From the NCBI RefSeq assembly GCF_036417845.1, contig NC_089980.1, positions 110,385,169 through 110,449,168 of the forward strand: a stretch of 64,000 nucleotides of DNA. The letters are read 5' to 3'. This document shows positions 1-10,569 of the stretch, piece by piece; position 1 is the stretch's first letter; each line of letters begins with the position of its first letter. The DNA comes from Apteryx mantelli. Its lineage: Eukaryota > Chordata > Aves > Apterygiformes > Apterygidae. The position numbers were made by a program, and so were the translations under genes. Below the pieces are notes generated by a model that searched no databases, was not told the DNA's origin, and was given only the letters and a program-made list of their open reading frames with translations.

Positions 1-1140
1 GATTGCTGTAATTTCAAAGGAGTGTTATTTTAGGTCCTAAACTACTAGCCTTTTTTTGTTTGACATCTCATCATTTTAACTATAAACCTCTGTTTATCTG
101 TTTTGACTCAATGAGGCACCAGATAATTCCTTTTTTTTTAATTGAAATATTTTTATCTGATCCTACAATAAATTATTTTGGCATAAATATAGTTATTCAA
201 TTCATCGTAGCTAGGCATCAACTGGATGTAGTAATTCACTAAACTAATAGCATCTGGGGAAGTCAAAAGAATAGCACAGTCAGACCAATGACTTCTTAAA
301 TTAAAGCATTTTCTTTTTAAATCTAAAGCAAAGCATAGAATGGAAGGGAAAAAACTGTCAAGCATTGAAAAGAAAGTCCACAAAAGCAGGACGACACTTA
401 CTGTCTGCTAGGCTCCTATTTATTTTCCTTTCCCCTAGTATGATTAGCCATATAGATGAAAATTATAGGTAAGGTCTATTTTCTGCTCCCCACACTGATT
501 CCTCTCAAACCCTGGAATTGCCTGTTCCTTCTCCCAAAGCTGAATTTCCAGCAGCCTTTAGCAGGTACAAGCACAATGTAGAGGAACACTGGTACATGTG
601 AACAGTTTGCATGGAGCTGTAGCAAACAACTTACATGAGCACCAGCGTGTTTCCTCTCACCCCTCACATGCCTCCGGACCTTTGGTCCTAAATGAGAATT
701 GCAGATAACTTACCCTATCTTTATCAAAGAATTTTTTCTCTGTGTAGTCAGATGCAGCCATCTGATGCATATGTCCAAAACCATGCACCCTGTCTGGGAG
801 GCTGCTCAGCAACCTCTCCAAGTACTGGCATTTCACTTTTACATGTGCCTAGAAGCAAGCCTGGTTGCATTGCCTTTCCCTCCCCTGTCCATCTGAGCCA
901 ATAACGTCACACCCAAGCCAATGGAACAGTATCAGAAATGTCAAATTTGGGTGTGAGTGTAGGGAAACTGGGGCTGATGGGGGGGGGAAAGTAATAAGGG
1001 GCAATTTTTTTTATTTGGGAGGAGGCAATGGTGGAGAAAGGGAGGGATGGAGGCAGATAGGGGAAGGACAAGAGTGGAAAAAGGGAGAGGTACGGGGGGG
1101 GAGGTACGATGAGCTGGCAGGGTGCCAGTGAGTGGCTGGT
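1..1140. other. Upstream intergenic sequence
   Basis: AT-rich non-coding sequence. The only notable structure is a purine-rich G/A tract at about 960-1110 with runs of up to nine G. No gene, RNA or repeat was recognised. Confidence 0.6.
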
Positions 1141-2450
1141 CCATGTGCTGATCTGCCTGCGCCTCATCACCACAGTCTGTCCTATCTTCTCAGGAACCCC
1201 TAACTTCTAACTCATTTCTGTGCAAGTGTGGTCTCTGCTGTGCATGTGGGTGCACTGAGAGGTCTCAGTGTCAACAACCAGAGAAGGGCCTGTGGGACAT
1301 GGGGGCTGCAGGGCCAGTGCCATCATCTGGGGAGACAGGAGGTGGGGGCTAGTTTTCCTAACAAACCTCCATGCTGCGCTGTTTGCTAGCAAATGTTGAG
1401 CTAATGAGCCACAGCTGAAGACACCTGTGGTCTGAGCCAGGCCTGGGTAGGAGGCCCAGCTCCACGCACGGTTATTAGATGGGCGTCGATCCCAGGCTGA
1501 TCTTCGGGGAGCTGTGAGAGTGGTGTGCTGGTGTGTCTGGAGGTGGGGGTGTTTGCACTCGTGCCCCTCAGGCATGCCCAGGGTGAGGAGGAGCACCCAG
1601 GGCTCTCCGTGCCCAGGGTGAGGGGAGAGCTGGTGGGTTTGGTGGACGCCAGCGTAGCCATGTCTCTGTCTGGTCAGTCCTGTGTGGACTACGAGGCAGC
1701 AGCTGGAGCGTGCCCTCCCCAGGGGAAAGGCCACCAGGCTCAAGGCAGCAGGAGTATAGTTAAATCTGAGCTCCAGGCTGGGCCAGCTCTGGGGAAAATG
1801 TCTTGTCCTGGCCAATCCCCCCCAGATTGCTTGGCAAACAGCCCCTTTGCTGAAGGTGCTGGTAAGAGCAGGCCTCTGCACTTGCCCTACAGCCCCTTGA
1901 GGCAGAAGTTTTGCTTTCAGTGCCCTGTGCTTTTTGGGAAAACAGGGTTTTTTATCCTAATGTTACTAGAGGGAAGGTGCCTGGAGGTTTTATTCCTGCA
2001 GTTTCTGCAGTGAAATGCACCTTTTGTTCTCCAAGGCCCTTGTTGCTGTGGGATAAGTGGTGTCTTCTGCCCTGGCCACTCCTCCACCAGCCAGCTGGGG
2101 CCACTTTTTGACTCTGGCTGGGCAGGGGCCCTGGTCCTGGGCCTCTCTGCAAAGCATCAGACCACACTGTGGTGCTGCCGGAAACGCCGTGGCTGCCCAG
2201 CTGCCCATGGGCATGGCACAGAGCACCACTGAGCAATGCCCCATGCTGGCCCAGCTCCTTCTCACCCCTTCACAGGGCCTTTGGTGACAGCAACGTGGGG
2301 CTGATGACGTCATCTTCCCCCCACTGCACATTCACTCAGGGCCGTCCCTCAGTCCTGGCAGCAAGCCGAGGTAGAAAATCCATGGCTGGCTTTGGGTCTT
2401 ACTGGAAGTTGCCTTCGTCCGTCCCTACAAAGTATTCCTTATAAGAAGTA
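1141..2450. other. GC-rich, CpG-poor block of unknown nature
   Basis: Base composition rises well above that of its flanks for about 1.3 kb, but CpG is not abundant, so it is not a typical promoter island. Two overlapping open frames of 224 codons (minus, 1207-1881) and 162 codons (plus, 1525-2013) run through it. Neither resembles a known protein and neither has convincing composition. A short internal repeat of TGCCCAGGGTGAGG occurs at 1575 and 1610. It could be an exonic part of a non-coding RNA, a decayed repeat or a local GC-biased patch. Confidence 0.45.
2305..2312. promoter_or_regulatory. Consensus CRE palindrome
   Basis: TGACGTCA, the full CREB/ATF site, lies at the right end of the GC-rich block. 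Function is not known; one 8-mer can occur by chance, but its CpG has survived in a CpG-depleted setting. Confidence 0.35.
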
Positions 2451-3472
2451 TGCCGTCTATGAGCCAGCACAACTCTCCTTGCTTATCCCAGGAAATTTAT
2501 AAGCCAGAAACAAGCGTGGCAGTCAAAGCTTACAGATTTTCCTCCATGGTTTCTTCCACTGTTTCTATTTCCATGGGAATATCTAGTTTTCTGCCAAATG
2601 GGTGCCTATATCTAGTTGTATGTGGCCAGATGCTAGGCTTTGTATGGTAAAATATCCACATTTGTGTTCAGCAGAAATATGTAACCTCAGTATAGAAGAA
2701 GGTATATATATATATTTTTTTTGGTCAAATGATTTAGGAAAACTGTATGATCCACCAAGAGGGAGTAAATTCTCTGTCTTACAGAGAATAATTACTTAGT
2801 TAGGTAAGATATTTACCTTCTCATGAAGAGTAACTGCCAATACATTATCTGGTACTGCTTAAAGCTTATGCTTGCATACCTACCTAAGTACTGAGTTCAT
2901 TAAGAGACCTCCTTCCTCTTTTTTCCATACCCCCCTCTTCCCATTTAACTTTTATTTTAATTAAATAGGGGAATCACTGTTTATGGAAAAAAAAGATATA
3001 AGCAGAAATGAACTGGAAAAGTAGATGCAAAGATACATTGCTATTACACATTCAACATTCAGCATTTTCTTTCGCTCAGCTAAACTCATGTTCTTTACAA
3101 ATTTCTCTGAATTTAGATTTATGCAAGAAGATAAAAAGCAGTTCTGTTCAGCAGAAGACAGACAACAACGTAGAGACTAAATATAAAGAAGTCCAGTTAT
3201 TTTATTTATAAAAAAAGAAAACAAAGTAGGGCTTTGTTATTCTGCAAAGAATTAAAAGAGATATGAAACTGTTTGGTTTTTTTTGTAAAAGTCACTAGCC
3301 AAGATGACTTACAGCTATGCTACCAGTCATCTAATACATAAATTGAAAGGTATGTAATTGGAAAGGAAAGAGGGTGGATGGGATGGAAATTGTACTGAAT
3401 TACTTGAAAAACAAGATCTGTTGTGGTTTTTTGTTTCATACTGGTGGTGATACCTGCATTTCACCCTAAGCT

Positions 3473-3610
3473 AGGCACCTAACAGGTGCCTACATTTTAG
3501 GTGCCTACGCAAATGTTCTGCCTGAAATAGTTGTTTATATCACAAGTAGAGAGATTTTCATGCCTTTAAAGCCTCCAATGAATGGCTCGTTCTCTCAGGG
3601 GCTTGGAAGG
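3473..3610. repeat. AGGTGCCT repeat cluster with possible fold-back
   Basis: AGGCACCT (3473-3480) and AGGTGCCT (3484-3491) form a perfect inverted repeat with a 3-bp loop. AGGTGCCTAC occurs again in direct orientation at 3499-3508. Just downstream, CCTTTAAAGCCTCC (about 3564) is roughly complementary to GGGGCTTGGAAGG (about 3598). The words resemble palindromic amniote repeats, but the copy is too worn to classify. Confidence 0.35.
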
Positions 3611-5074
3611 TAGCTACTTCCAATCCTATCCTTAGTTGGTGGTGCTTTTTTAAGCTCCCTGAGTTGCTAATTTTACATGCTTTAAATTGGTTTATAATAA
3701 ACAATGATATATGTTCATACTTCTTAGTATGTAAATTATTAAAAATGTTTTATAGTGTCATATCCTTCCCTGTGCCAAGCTTCATTACGAGCAAAATTTC
3801 CATGATACTTGACTATTTAAGTCGGGAGACATGGCTGAACTCTCTATGACCTTTTAATCTTGTGAAGTGTCTTGAAACTTTTTTAGGGAAGAATTTTGTT
3901 TTTTTTCCAGTCGTTGATAATTTGCATGGACTCTAATTTTATATATCTGTTTTTAAGATTGCCAGATGGATACCAGTCACAGATGACTGGTTTGTCTGGG
4001 GTTTTCTTTGTGTACTTCTATACTTCTGATAAGTAAGTGAGAATAGGCTGAATTCCATAGAGTTATATCTTGTAAATGACGGAGGTATAAATAGGTATGT
4101 TGTAAATCATATGCTGGATTTGCTCCATTTCAGTTTTTGCTACATTGCAATAGACCAGTGGATTACTAAAGTATAATATTATCTTGTTGCTTGGCTATAG
4201 GTTTTAAGCACCTAATCAATAAACTAATTGAGCTAAGACGGTTGTCTCCATTGAATCCTTCTTAAGGAAACAAAGCTAACAAAATCAGGTTGCTAAATAA
4301 TCAATTGCAGATAAATATTCTCAGAACAAAAATTACACTAAAACCAAACAAGCTGGAGAAAAAGCTACAAATGCATTACAAATAATAGAATTATACTGTA
4401 TTATTAGCTTTCTTGTATAAACACCTACCAGCCTCCCTCAGCTGATGCACTATTGTTTCCATTTGTTATATTTAGCTGTATCCTTTCTTTGGTTTCTACT
4501 TCTGATGAAAGTTAACTTCCTAAATGAAATGATAAAGGTAGCTTGTTACATTCATTGATGTTTTCCCATACGTAATTTTATCTCATTATTTTTAGTTTCT
4601 GTTCTTTGCATCCTCTAAACAATTCTATTCTCACTTGGGTATAATACTTTCTCCAGGTATTTGTAGATTTACTTGCATCTCAGATAAACTATTTATTTAT
4701 GTATAAACTATATATCTCTTTTTTTCTCAAAACAATTCCATCATTTTATTTTGAACATGGTCTGCCTTTCTACCTTTATATGCCTGAATTCATTTTATCA
4801 TGCATATCACATACATTTTTTTGGAAGAGTTACTGTTCTGATCCATCATCTGTTATATAATGACAAACTCTTCTGGCCTCTTTATTGTCATACATTACTG
4901 AAATCTGTTGGAATTCATCTGGGCTAATGTTGTTATGTACAAGTTAGATATTTAACTCTAATCTGCTGCTGGCTTCATATTCAGTGGAGAGAAATCAGAT
5001 CTTGCATAGGATGACTCATCTTGTCTGAAGATAAGCACCTGCAGGTCAGATGAATAATCTGCTAGAAAAGCCTA

Positions 5075-5140
5075 ATTCATCCCACTGATTGCAAAGGGTG
5101 TCTATGGTGACTGGAGTAGACTTAGATATCTGATTTTTAT
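5075..5140. mobile_element. H2 fold-back element, copy 1 (weak)
   Basis: Its left half contains CCCACTGATTGCAAAGGGTG and its middle GTCTATGGTGAC. Their order and spacing match the other H2 copies, but the outer arms are poorly kept. It is called from similarity of the central 45 bp to copies 2-4. Confidence 0.35.
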
Positions 5141-6059
5141 GTGCTTAAAGCTAGATGAGAAGAATGCAAACTTCTGTATCTATCTTACTGTGATGACTAA
5201 CTACCACTCAAATATAAGCTGAATGATTAGCCCAGGAAGAGTCCTAGGAGTCTGGAAACTATATCTCAATTATTCTAAATCATGTATCATCTTGTTGTGT
5301 ACCTTCTTTGTACCTCAGTTGCTCCATCTGTTTTTTTTTAAATTATTATTATTTGTTTAAGAGTGATACTTATTTGCTTACAAAAAAGTCCATGAGATTC
5401 TTTGATTTAGTAACACAGGTATAATAAGTTTGCTTTCCAGAAGTTTTCTTTAATAGAATAATGGTACCCTGCCATTATTTTGCATCTTACCAAAATGATT
5501 CTTACCCATCTCTTTAAGCTCTCTGGAATTCCTTGGCACTCTTTGAATACACAGAAGGACTTAAACTTCTTACAAAGAAACTGTTCTTTCTACCTGCTCT
5601 GAGGAGCTTGAAGTCTAGAAACAAGAAAGAGAGTTAAGATTAAGGGGTCAAAACAGTTAGATGCGAAATTCATAATATAGCAATATAGATTTACAGGTTA
5701 TGGCTCTGTTATATGTAATACAGTAGGTGTTGCATACACCTATTAATACGTAAGTCAGTGGACGTTGCATCGGTATTACTATGCTTCAAGAGAGAAATTC
5801 ATCTTGAAGAGGGATTTACATACTAGGAAAGGAAGGATGTCACAAATGATAAACAGAAAGGGAGAAAGTAAAAGAAGGATACAAAAGGAATCATTTTGCA
5901 TCATGAAAAGGAAAATTATAAAGCAATGTAATCAGATGTTTTGTATGAAAAGGAGCAGTTCTAAATCTTGGAGGTAAGGATGAAATTGAAATTCAGCAAT
6001 CTGTTACTTACTGATTGTAGGAAGGTTAGAGTAAACCAGTGAAGTGGAGACTGTGGTCT

Positions 6060-6098
6060 GATCACAAAGAACACTTTCATGAAAGTGTTTGAGTGATC
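6060..6098. repeat. Near-perfect 39-bp palindrome
   Basis: The central 20 bases (6070-6089, AACACTTTCATGAAAGTGTT) are a perfect palindrome. Outside it, GATCAC (6060-6065) and GTGATC (6093-6098) are also exact inverses, after a short unpaired stretch of 4 and 3 bases. This could form a cruciform or bind a symmetric protein dimer. There is no sign of flanking target duplication. Confidence 0.7.
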
Positions 6099-6832
6099 TG
6101 CAATGGATAAGCTGTAATATAAAGGTCAGAAGGAACAGCAGACATAGAGCCCCAAACATGAGCAAGCAAAATATAAGATCTGGTGATTATCTGCATGTGG
6201 AGGGGAGAAGAGAAATTCATAATTATGCCATAGACTCATAACTTCTCTGTCAGCTTTGGTAGCATCACAAGGAAGAAAGAGAAGAGAGAAAGCATTCTAG
6301 ACTGCATTTTATTCTTTGCAGTCTATTTCTATTTAAGGACTTTTCTGTCTTCAACTGCTGTTTTACAATTTATTCTTTGGGTTAAAATCATCCCAAAATA
6401 ATGAGAAAGGAGGTCTTTTGTTTCAAGTTCCTTTCAGGGAGGTTGTATTTCCTTCTATTGTATTTACCCTAGGTCATCTTTTTAGTTATTTCTTCTTTAC
6501 AACATATTAAGAATGCTAAATGTGAAATAGAGCTGTAATAGACATAATTTTATTTGATGTGTGTTTGATGAACTAAGAGTTGTGACATGGGTATCATAAA
6601 CCAAGTTATAGCATAAGCCTGCATTCATTGTACAACCACAGCTCACACTGGGCTCTGTTGGAGTGCTAAGCACAGCAGAAATATACGAAATTATTTAACG
6701 TTTTGGGAAGAAATAAGTAATAATACACTTTTTATCTGAAAATGTTTTATATGAGTCATAGATTAAAGACTAACCTGCATGATTCATCTCTATTTAAGAC
6801 TACCAGTGCTTATTCAGTTGTATTAGTGGAGA

Positions 6833-6891
6833 GATCCAAAATCTACTGATATCGGGATGTTTCCACTGAGTTCAATCAGCTGCGGGTTGGA
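6833..6891. mobile_element. H2 fold-back element, copy 2
   Basis: It begins GATCCAAAATCTACTGAT, has a central GGGATGTTTCCACTGAG and ends GGGTTGGA, the approximate inverse of the start. Length and word order match the copies at 14342 and 31805. It has no coding capacity. Confidence 0.55.
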
Positions 6892-9679
6892 CGAAATGCC
6901 TGAGTCTTTTGCTGTGCACAGTGACTAGTCAGAGGGGATCTACAGTGATTTGTGTATTTGCTGAAGTACATTTCCTTTCTGGGTTGTTCATCCAGGTGTT
7001 CTCATCATGGAATCAAGTCTTGCATTGACAGCTTGTGTGTGTCCAGGTGTCCCATTACCAGACTGTAAAGCAGCATGGTCCAAGGACCAGGATTCACAGA
7101 TGAGGGGGCAGTGGCCAGACAGAATCCGGGTGCAGGCATTGTCTCAAGAAGGAATTAATCATACTAAAGAAAAGGAGGTGGGGACATTCCATCTTTCTTA
7201 TATATGTATTGCTGCTTCCTTATTCCTGATATCATGAATAATAATTCCAGTTTAAGGACAGGATATGGCTAACACAGCTGATGGGAGAAACTCCCTAGGT
7301 CTTTTACTCTGACCTGTAGTCAGTTCAGGAGCTCAGATAATCTCCACCCCTAGCTAAAATGGGTGAAGAAATTTGAAAGCAAATGGAATATCTGAAATTG
7401 AAAACTCTTGACTAATCTGCTCTCTGGTGTATGAGGGCCTAGGTGTACTCACACATACACAGGTAAATGTACTCATCTAACTTATCGTAGTGACTAAAGT
7501 GCTGTTTCAGAAGGGTAACTGATTGTCATTGCACTCACACTGGTCATTCATTCTACTGCATATTCTCAATGGACTTCATAATTTTTAAAACACGTATTTG
7601 GAAAGTTTGGAGATTTTTCTATAATAGTATGCTTCCACTGCCTTTTGACTTCACTGCTACATGATAGTACAAGGGAGATATATTCAGCTGGTAGTGGAAA
7701 AAACACATAATGATTGCTACCTGTCTACCTTGAAATAAGCTATAATCTAGTATGCTGTGATCTGCTTCATTATCAGACTTAGTAATAAAATACAGTACAG
7801 ATAAACTTTAATTTGGCTTGACACTTCAAACTAAAATGTTGTAAAATGTGTCTTTGGTTTTTAGTAGCTATGAAAAAAAATTCAGTCTCCAACTAGCAAT
7901 GAAGCCATGCTTGCTGTCATTAGAGATCTATATTTCCTGTCTGACAGATTTTAATGATTTTTTTAAATGAGGTCTAAGGTAAAATTTAGAAAAGCATCTC
8001 AATGGCCTTGCAGCCTAAGTATCATTGAAATTCAATTTAACTTTATAACTTTTGAAAATGGAACTTACAGAAAACTTGTCTCTGTCTACTTTGCTGTAAA
8101 AAGATATGCACACAAACCTGTTCTGCACTCCCTTGACCAGAAAAATGAGTCGAATGAACGTAGCCCTTCCCACTGCTCAATAAACATAAAAGTGTTTGAA
8201 CCAAGACTTCCTACAAGCTAAGTAGGATGAGTGCAACTAAACAGACTAAAGTGACACTACTCTTATAGCACCCTAGACGGAAAGCCCATCAAATTTCTTT
8301 TCTCATATACTTGAGAACATAGCATGCCCTGAAGGCTACCAGCATTGTTTCAGAGTAAGGATGGCAGATTAGCCTCAAAAACCTTCTCAGAGAACATACT
8401 TCTTACCTGTCTTTTCTCTTTTTGAAGTGAGGGGGACCAGCCTGAATTACTCTGAGGAACAGAGCTGCAGTATTATGATATGAAGACATAGGTGATCTCT
8501 TAGGTAAGACAGTTCTGAGTTGCGTAGCAGACAATGTACCATTTCTTGCTAAATTGTGAGCCCTGTAAGAAGAAATTGGAGCAAGATAAATTATTAATAA
8601 AATATCTTAATGCTATGTTTGTTACTGTTTTGTTTGCTTTTTAAAATGAGGACTTATACTTTCCCTTTATCCCCACAATCAATTTGTAATAAAAACTGAT
8701 TGCCAATTAAATCAGTCACTTCCGTCATCAGAGTCTTATTATCTACTTCTGAAGTGATTCATGTGTCTTGAAATCAAACTGTTTTCCTGCTCCTTCCCTT
8801 TCTCAGTGGGGAACATAGTTCTCATACACTTTTTTTTTTCCTGGAAATACTATAGAATAGTAGCTCACCAGTCTATATGTATTCTTATAAATACGTGGGG
8901 GCCCTCAATGACACTACATACTGAGTGGAAATTGAGTAACGGCTGTCTGCATATATCTCAGGGTTTTGAAGACATCACAGACCAGTTTTCTCTGGTTGTT
9001 TAACGCCTTCAAAACCTTGTGAGCATCCTTTACAGAGTTTTTGTTCTGATTTTTACCTTTGCTTATTCCTTCATCCTCTGAAAAAAAGTACAAATAAAAA
9101 TCCAAATACTACAACAAAAATCCCTCAAGAGGAACAGTAGTGGGTGATTTGAAAGTGTATGGTGCAGTAACTATTTCTTCTTTTATTAGAAAAAAATATT
9201 AAGTTAAAAGTAGAAAGAATCTCACATGGAGGTTGAGCATAGCACACGTGGTATTGTGTGATGGACAGTTTGCTCTTGATGCCCCATAAATGAAGTTTTA
9301 ACAGCCTTAAGAGTTAAACATCTTTTGTTTACTCTCAGAATCAAAACACGTTAATAAATTGTCCGTTGGGGGGAAATCCTGAATAAGTATAACCTAGAAT
9401 AAATGTATACTTAAAGCTAAATTCTAATTAAAATATAATCGGTTTTATTTACTCCAGCTGCAGTCACTTCAGTCGCCTGGCAGCTCTAATTCCGTGGGTG
9501 CGGGTGCGGGAGTTGAGCTCGCTGCGCTGGGGACCCGCCGCCGCCGAGGTGCCGTCCCGCGGCGTTGGCGCACGCCGGTGACCCGGACGCCGGCCGAACC
9601 GCTTGGCCGCGGCCGCCGCCGGGGCCGCGCTGCCACCGCGGCGGCGGAGCGCGGAACGACGCGGCGCCCACCGCGTCCC

Positions 9680-9750
9680 GGCCCGCCCCTGGCCCCGCCC
9701 ACCGGGGCTAGCCCCGCCCCATCTGGCGGCCCCGCCTCGCGTCCCGCCAC
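9680..9750 (-). promoter_or_regulatory. Cluster of reverse-oriented GC boxes
   Basis: Several CCCCGCCC/GCCCCGCCCC motifs lie close together (about 9693-9700, 9711-9720 and nearby). They are oriented opposite to the GC box next to the KHDRBS2 start and lie about 550-600 bp upstream of it. They could support divergent, upstream-antisense transcription from the same island. Confidence 0.4.
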
Positions 9751-9808
9751 AGCTCCAGCACCACGGACAGCGCCCGCCCGCCGCGGCGCGCGGAGCAGCC
9801 GCTCGGGC

Positions 9809-10090
9809 ACGCGCGTGGGCACACGCACCGGGGCCCACAGGCACGCGCAAACGGGCGCACGCGAACACGGGCACACGCGCAGTCACAGCGCGCACAGCCA
9901 CACACAGAAACACGCAGCCGCAGCCTCACACAGACGCGCAGCCACAGACACGCAGTCACGGCGCACACGCAGACACGACACACGCGAGCACTGACTGCAG
10001 CGCAAAGAAGCACTCGGAGCAGAGCCGCAGGCGCACCCTCGCAAACGCACGCGGAGACACAACGCTCACTCACACACGTGCGCACACCGC
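9809..10090. repeat. Degenerate CA/CG-rich array upstream of the promoter
   Basis: About 280 bp consist mostly of short CACACG, CACGCG, CACAG and GCGCAC words with no stable period. It looks like an old (CA)n-type tract that has kept or gained many CpGs inside the island. Frequent purine-pyrimidine alternation favours Z-DNA. Every long frame through it is low-complexity His/Thr/Arg/Ala, so none is called as coding. Confidence 0.65.
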
Positions 10091-10171
10091 GCCCCAGCCC
10101 GCGCCGCCCGCCGCCCGCGCCGCCCGCCGCCCGCCTCCCCCCTCCCGGCGGGGCCGCCCGCCCGGCGACAG

Positions 10172-10176
10172 CCAAT
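10172..10176 (+). promoter_or_regulatory. Distal CCAAT box (NF-Y type)
   Basis: The core sits in GCCAATGGCG, a good NF-Y site. It lies about 128 bp upstream of the predicted start and exactly 53 bp upstream of the second CCAAT box. Confidence 0.6.
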
Positions 10177-10224
10177 GGCGCGGCGACCTTCGCGCGCGGG
10201 CCCCGGCCCAGGCGGGCGCAGCCA

Positions 10225-10229
10225 CCAAT
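10225..10229 (+). promoter_or_regulatory. Proximal CCAAT box (NF-Y type)
   Basis: The core sits in CACCAATGGGG, about 75 bp upstream of the predicted start, which is the classic CCAAT-box position. A GC box follows it directly. Confidence 0.65.
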
Positions 10230-10237
10230 GGGGGCCC

Positions 10238-10248
10238 GGGGGCGGGGC
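10238..10248 (+). promoter_or_regulatory. GC box (Sp/KLF type)
   Basis: GGGGGCGGGGC matches the Sp1/KLF consensus. It lies between the proximal CCAAT box and the TTAAGA element. Confidence 0.6.
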
Positions 10249-10269
10249 GCGCCTCGCCCCGCCTCCCTA

Positions 10270-10304
10270 GTTAAGACGGCCTGTGGGAGCGGGCAGCTCA
10301 GTGT
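10270..10304 (+). promoter_or_regulatory. Candidate KHDRBS2 core promoter (TTAAGA plus initiator)
   Basis: TTAAGA at 10271-10276 is the only AT-rich hexamer in this part of the island and could act as a weak TATA substitute. CTCAGT at 10297-10302 fits the BBCABW initiator, putting +1 at about 10300, roughly 30 bp downstream. The CCAAT and GC boxes lie at fitting distances upstream. The start site is inferred; 5'-end data would settle it. Confidence 0.45.
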
Positions 10305-10569
10305 GGGGGAGGGGGGGCAGAGGCGTGCGGCGGTAGACGTGCGCCGCCACGCGCGCACACACGCGCGCGCCCCCCGCGCGGAGCGAGGGGGCGGGAGAGG
10401 CGGTGCCGCCGCCGCGGGCAGCGGGCAGCGCCGCCGCGGGAGTGGCGGCGGGCGCGGCGCACCTGGGAGCCGCGGGGCGCCGCCGGGGGCGGGCCACAGG
10501 GAGGCGGCCGGAGGCGCGGAGCGAGTCGGCGCCCGCGCAGCCCGCCCCGGCCGCCGCGGCGCCGAGGCG
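10300..10569 (+). other. KHDRBS2: Predicted 5' untranslated region of KHDRBS2
   Basis: These 270 bp of very GC-rich sequence lie between the initiator-like TCAGT and the ATG. There is no ATG anywhere in this stretch, so scanning ribosomes would first meet 10570. It is also free of stop codons in the KHDRBS2 frame, so an extended N-terminus through a near-cognate start is formally possible. It contains a 23-bp strictly alternating purine-pyrimidine run (10348-10370). The transcription start is inferred from core elements only. Confidence 0.5.
10348..10370. repeat. Alternating purine-pyrimidine run in the 5' UTR
   Basis: Twenty-three bases alternate strictly pyrimidine-purine as CAC-(GC)n-(AC)n-(GC)n. 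This is the classic composition for Z-DNA, and it lies about 50 bp downstream of the predicted start. Confidence 0.75.

Larger units (their letters stand above)
2451..9468. other. AT-rich intergenic sequence up to the CpG island
   Basis: No coding sequence was recognised. It holds an AT microsatellite at 2703-2722, a small repeat cluster at 3473-3610, two H2 fold-back elements (5075-5140 and 6833-6891) and a strong palindrome at 6060-6098. A purine-rich stretch at 5760-5990 reads open for 70 codons but is Lys/Arg-rich low complexity. Confidence 0.6.

Noticed and set aside
1207..1881. 224-codon minus-strand open frame
   Set aside because: It overlaps a 162-codon plus frame in the same GC-rich block, has no domain or signal I recognise, and lacks splice or promoter support. 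The block is described, but no gene is called.
8761..9003. 80-codon plus frame just upstream of the island
   Set aside because: Hydrophobic, AT-driven composition with no family match and no promoter. Treated as chance.
9603..10274. Long plus and minus open frames across the CpG island (also 9494-9994 +, 9464-9913 -, 9708-10643 -)
   Set aside because: Several frames are open at once because stop codons are rare in such GC-rich DNA. The products are low-complexity Arg/Ala/Pro/His/Thr with no recognisable domain. Only 10570-10660 matches a protein family.
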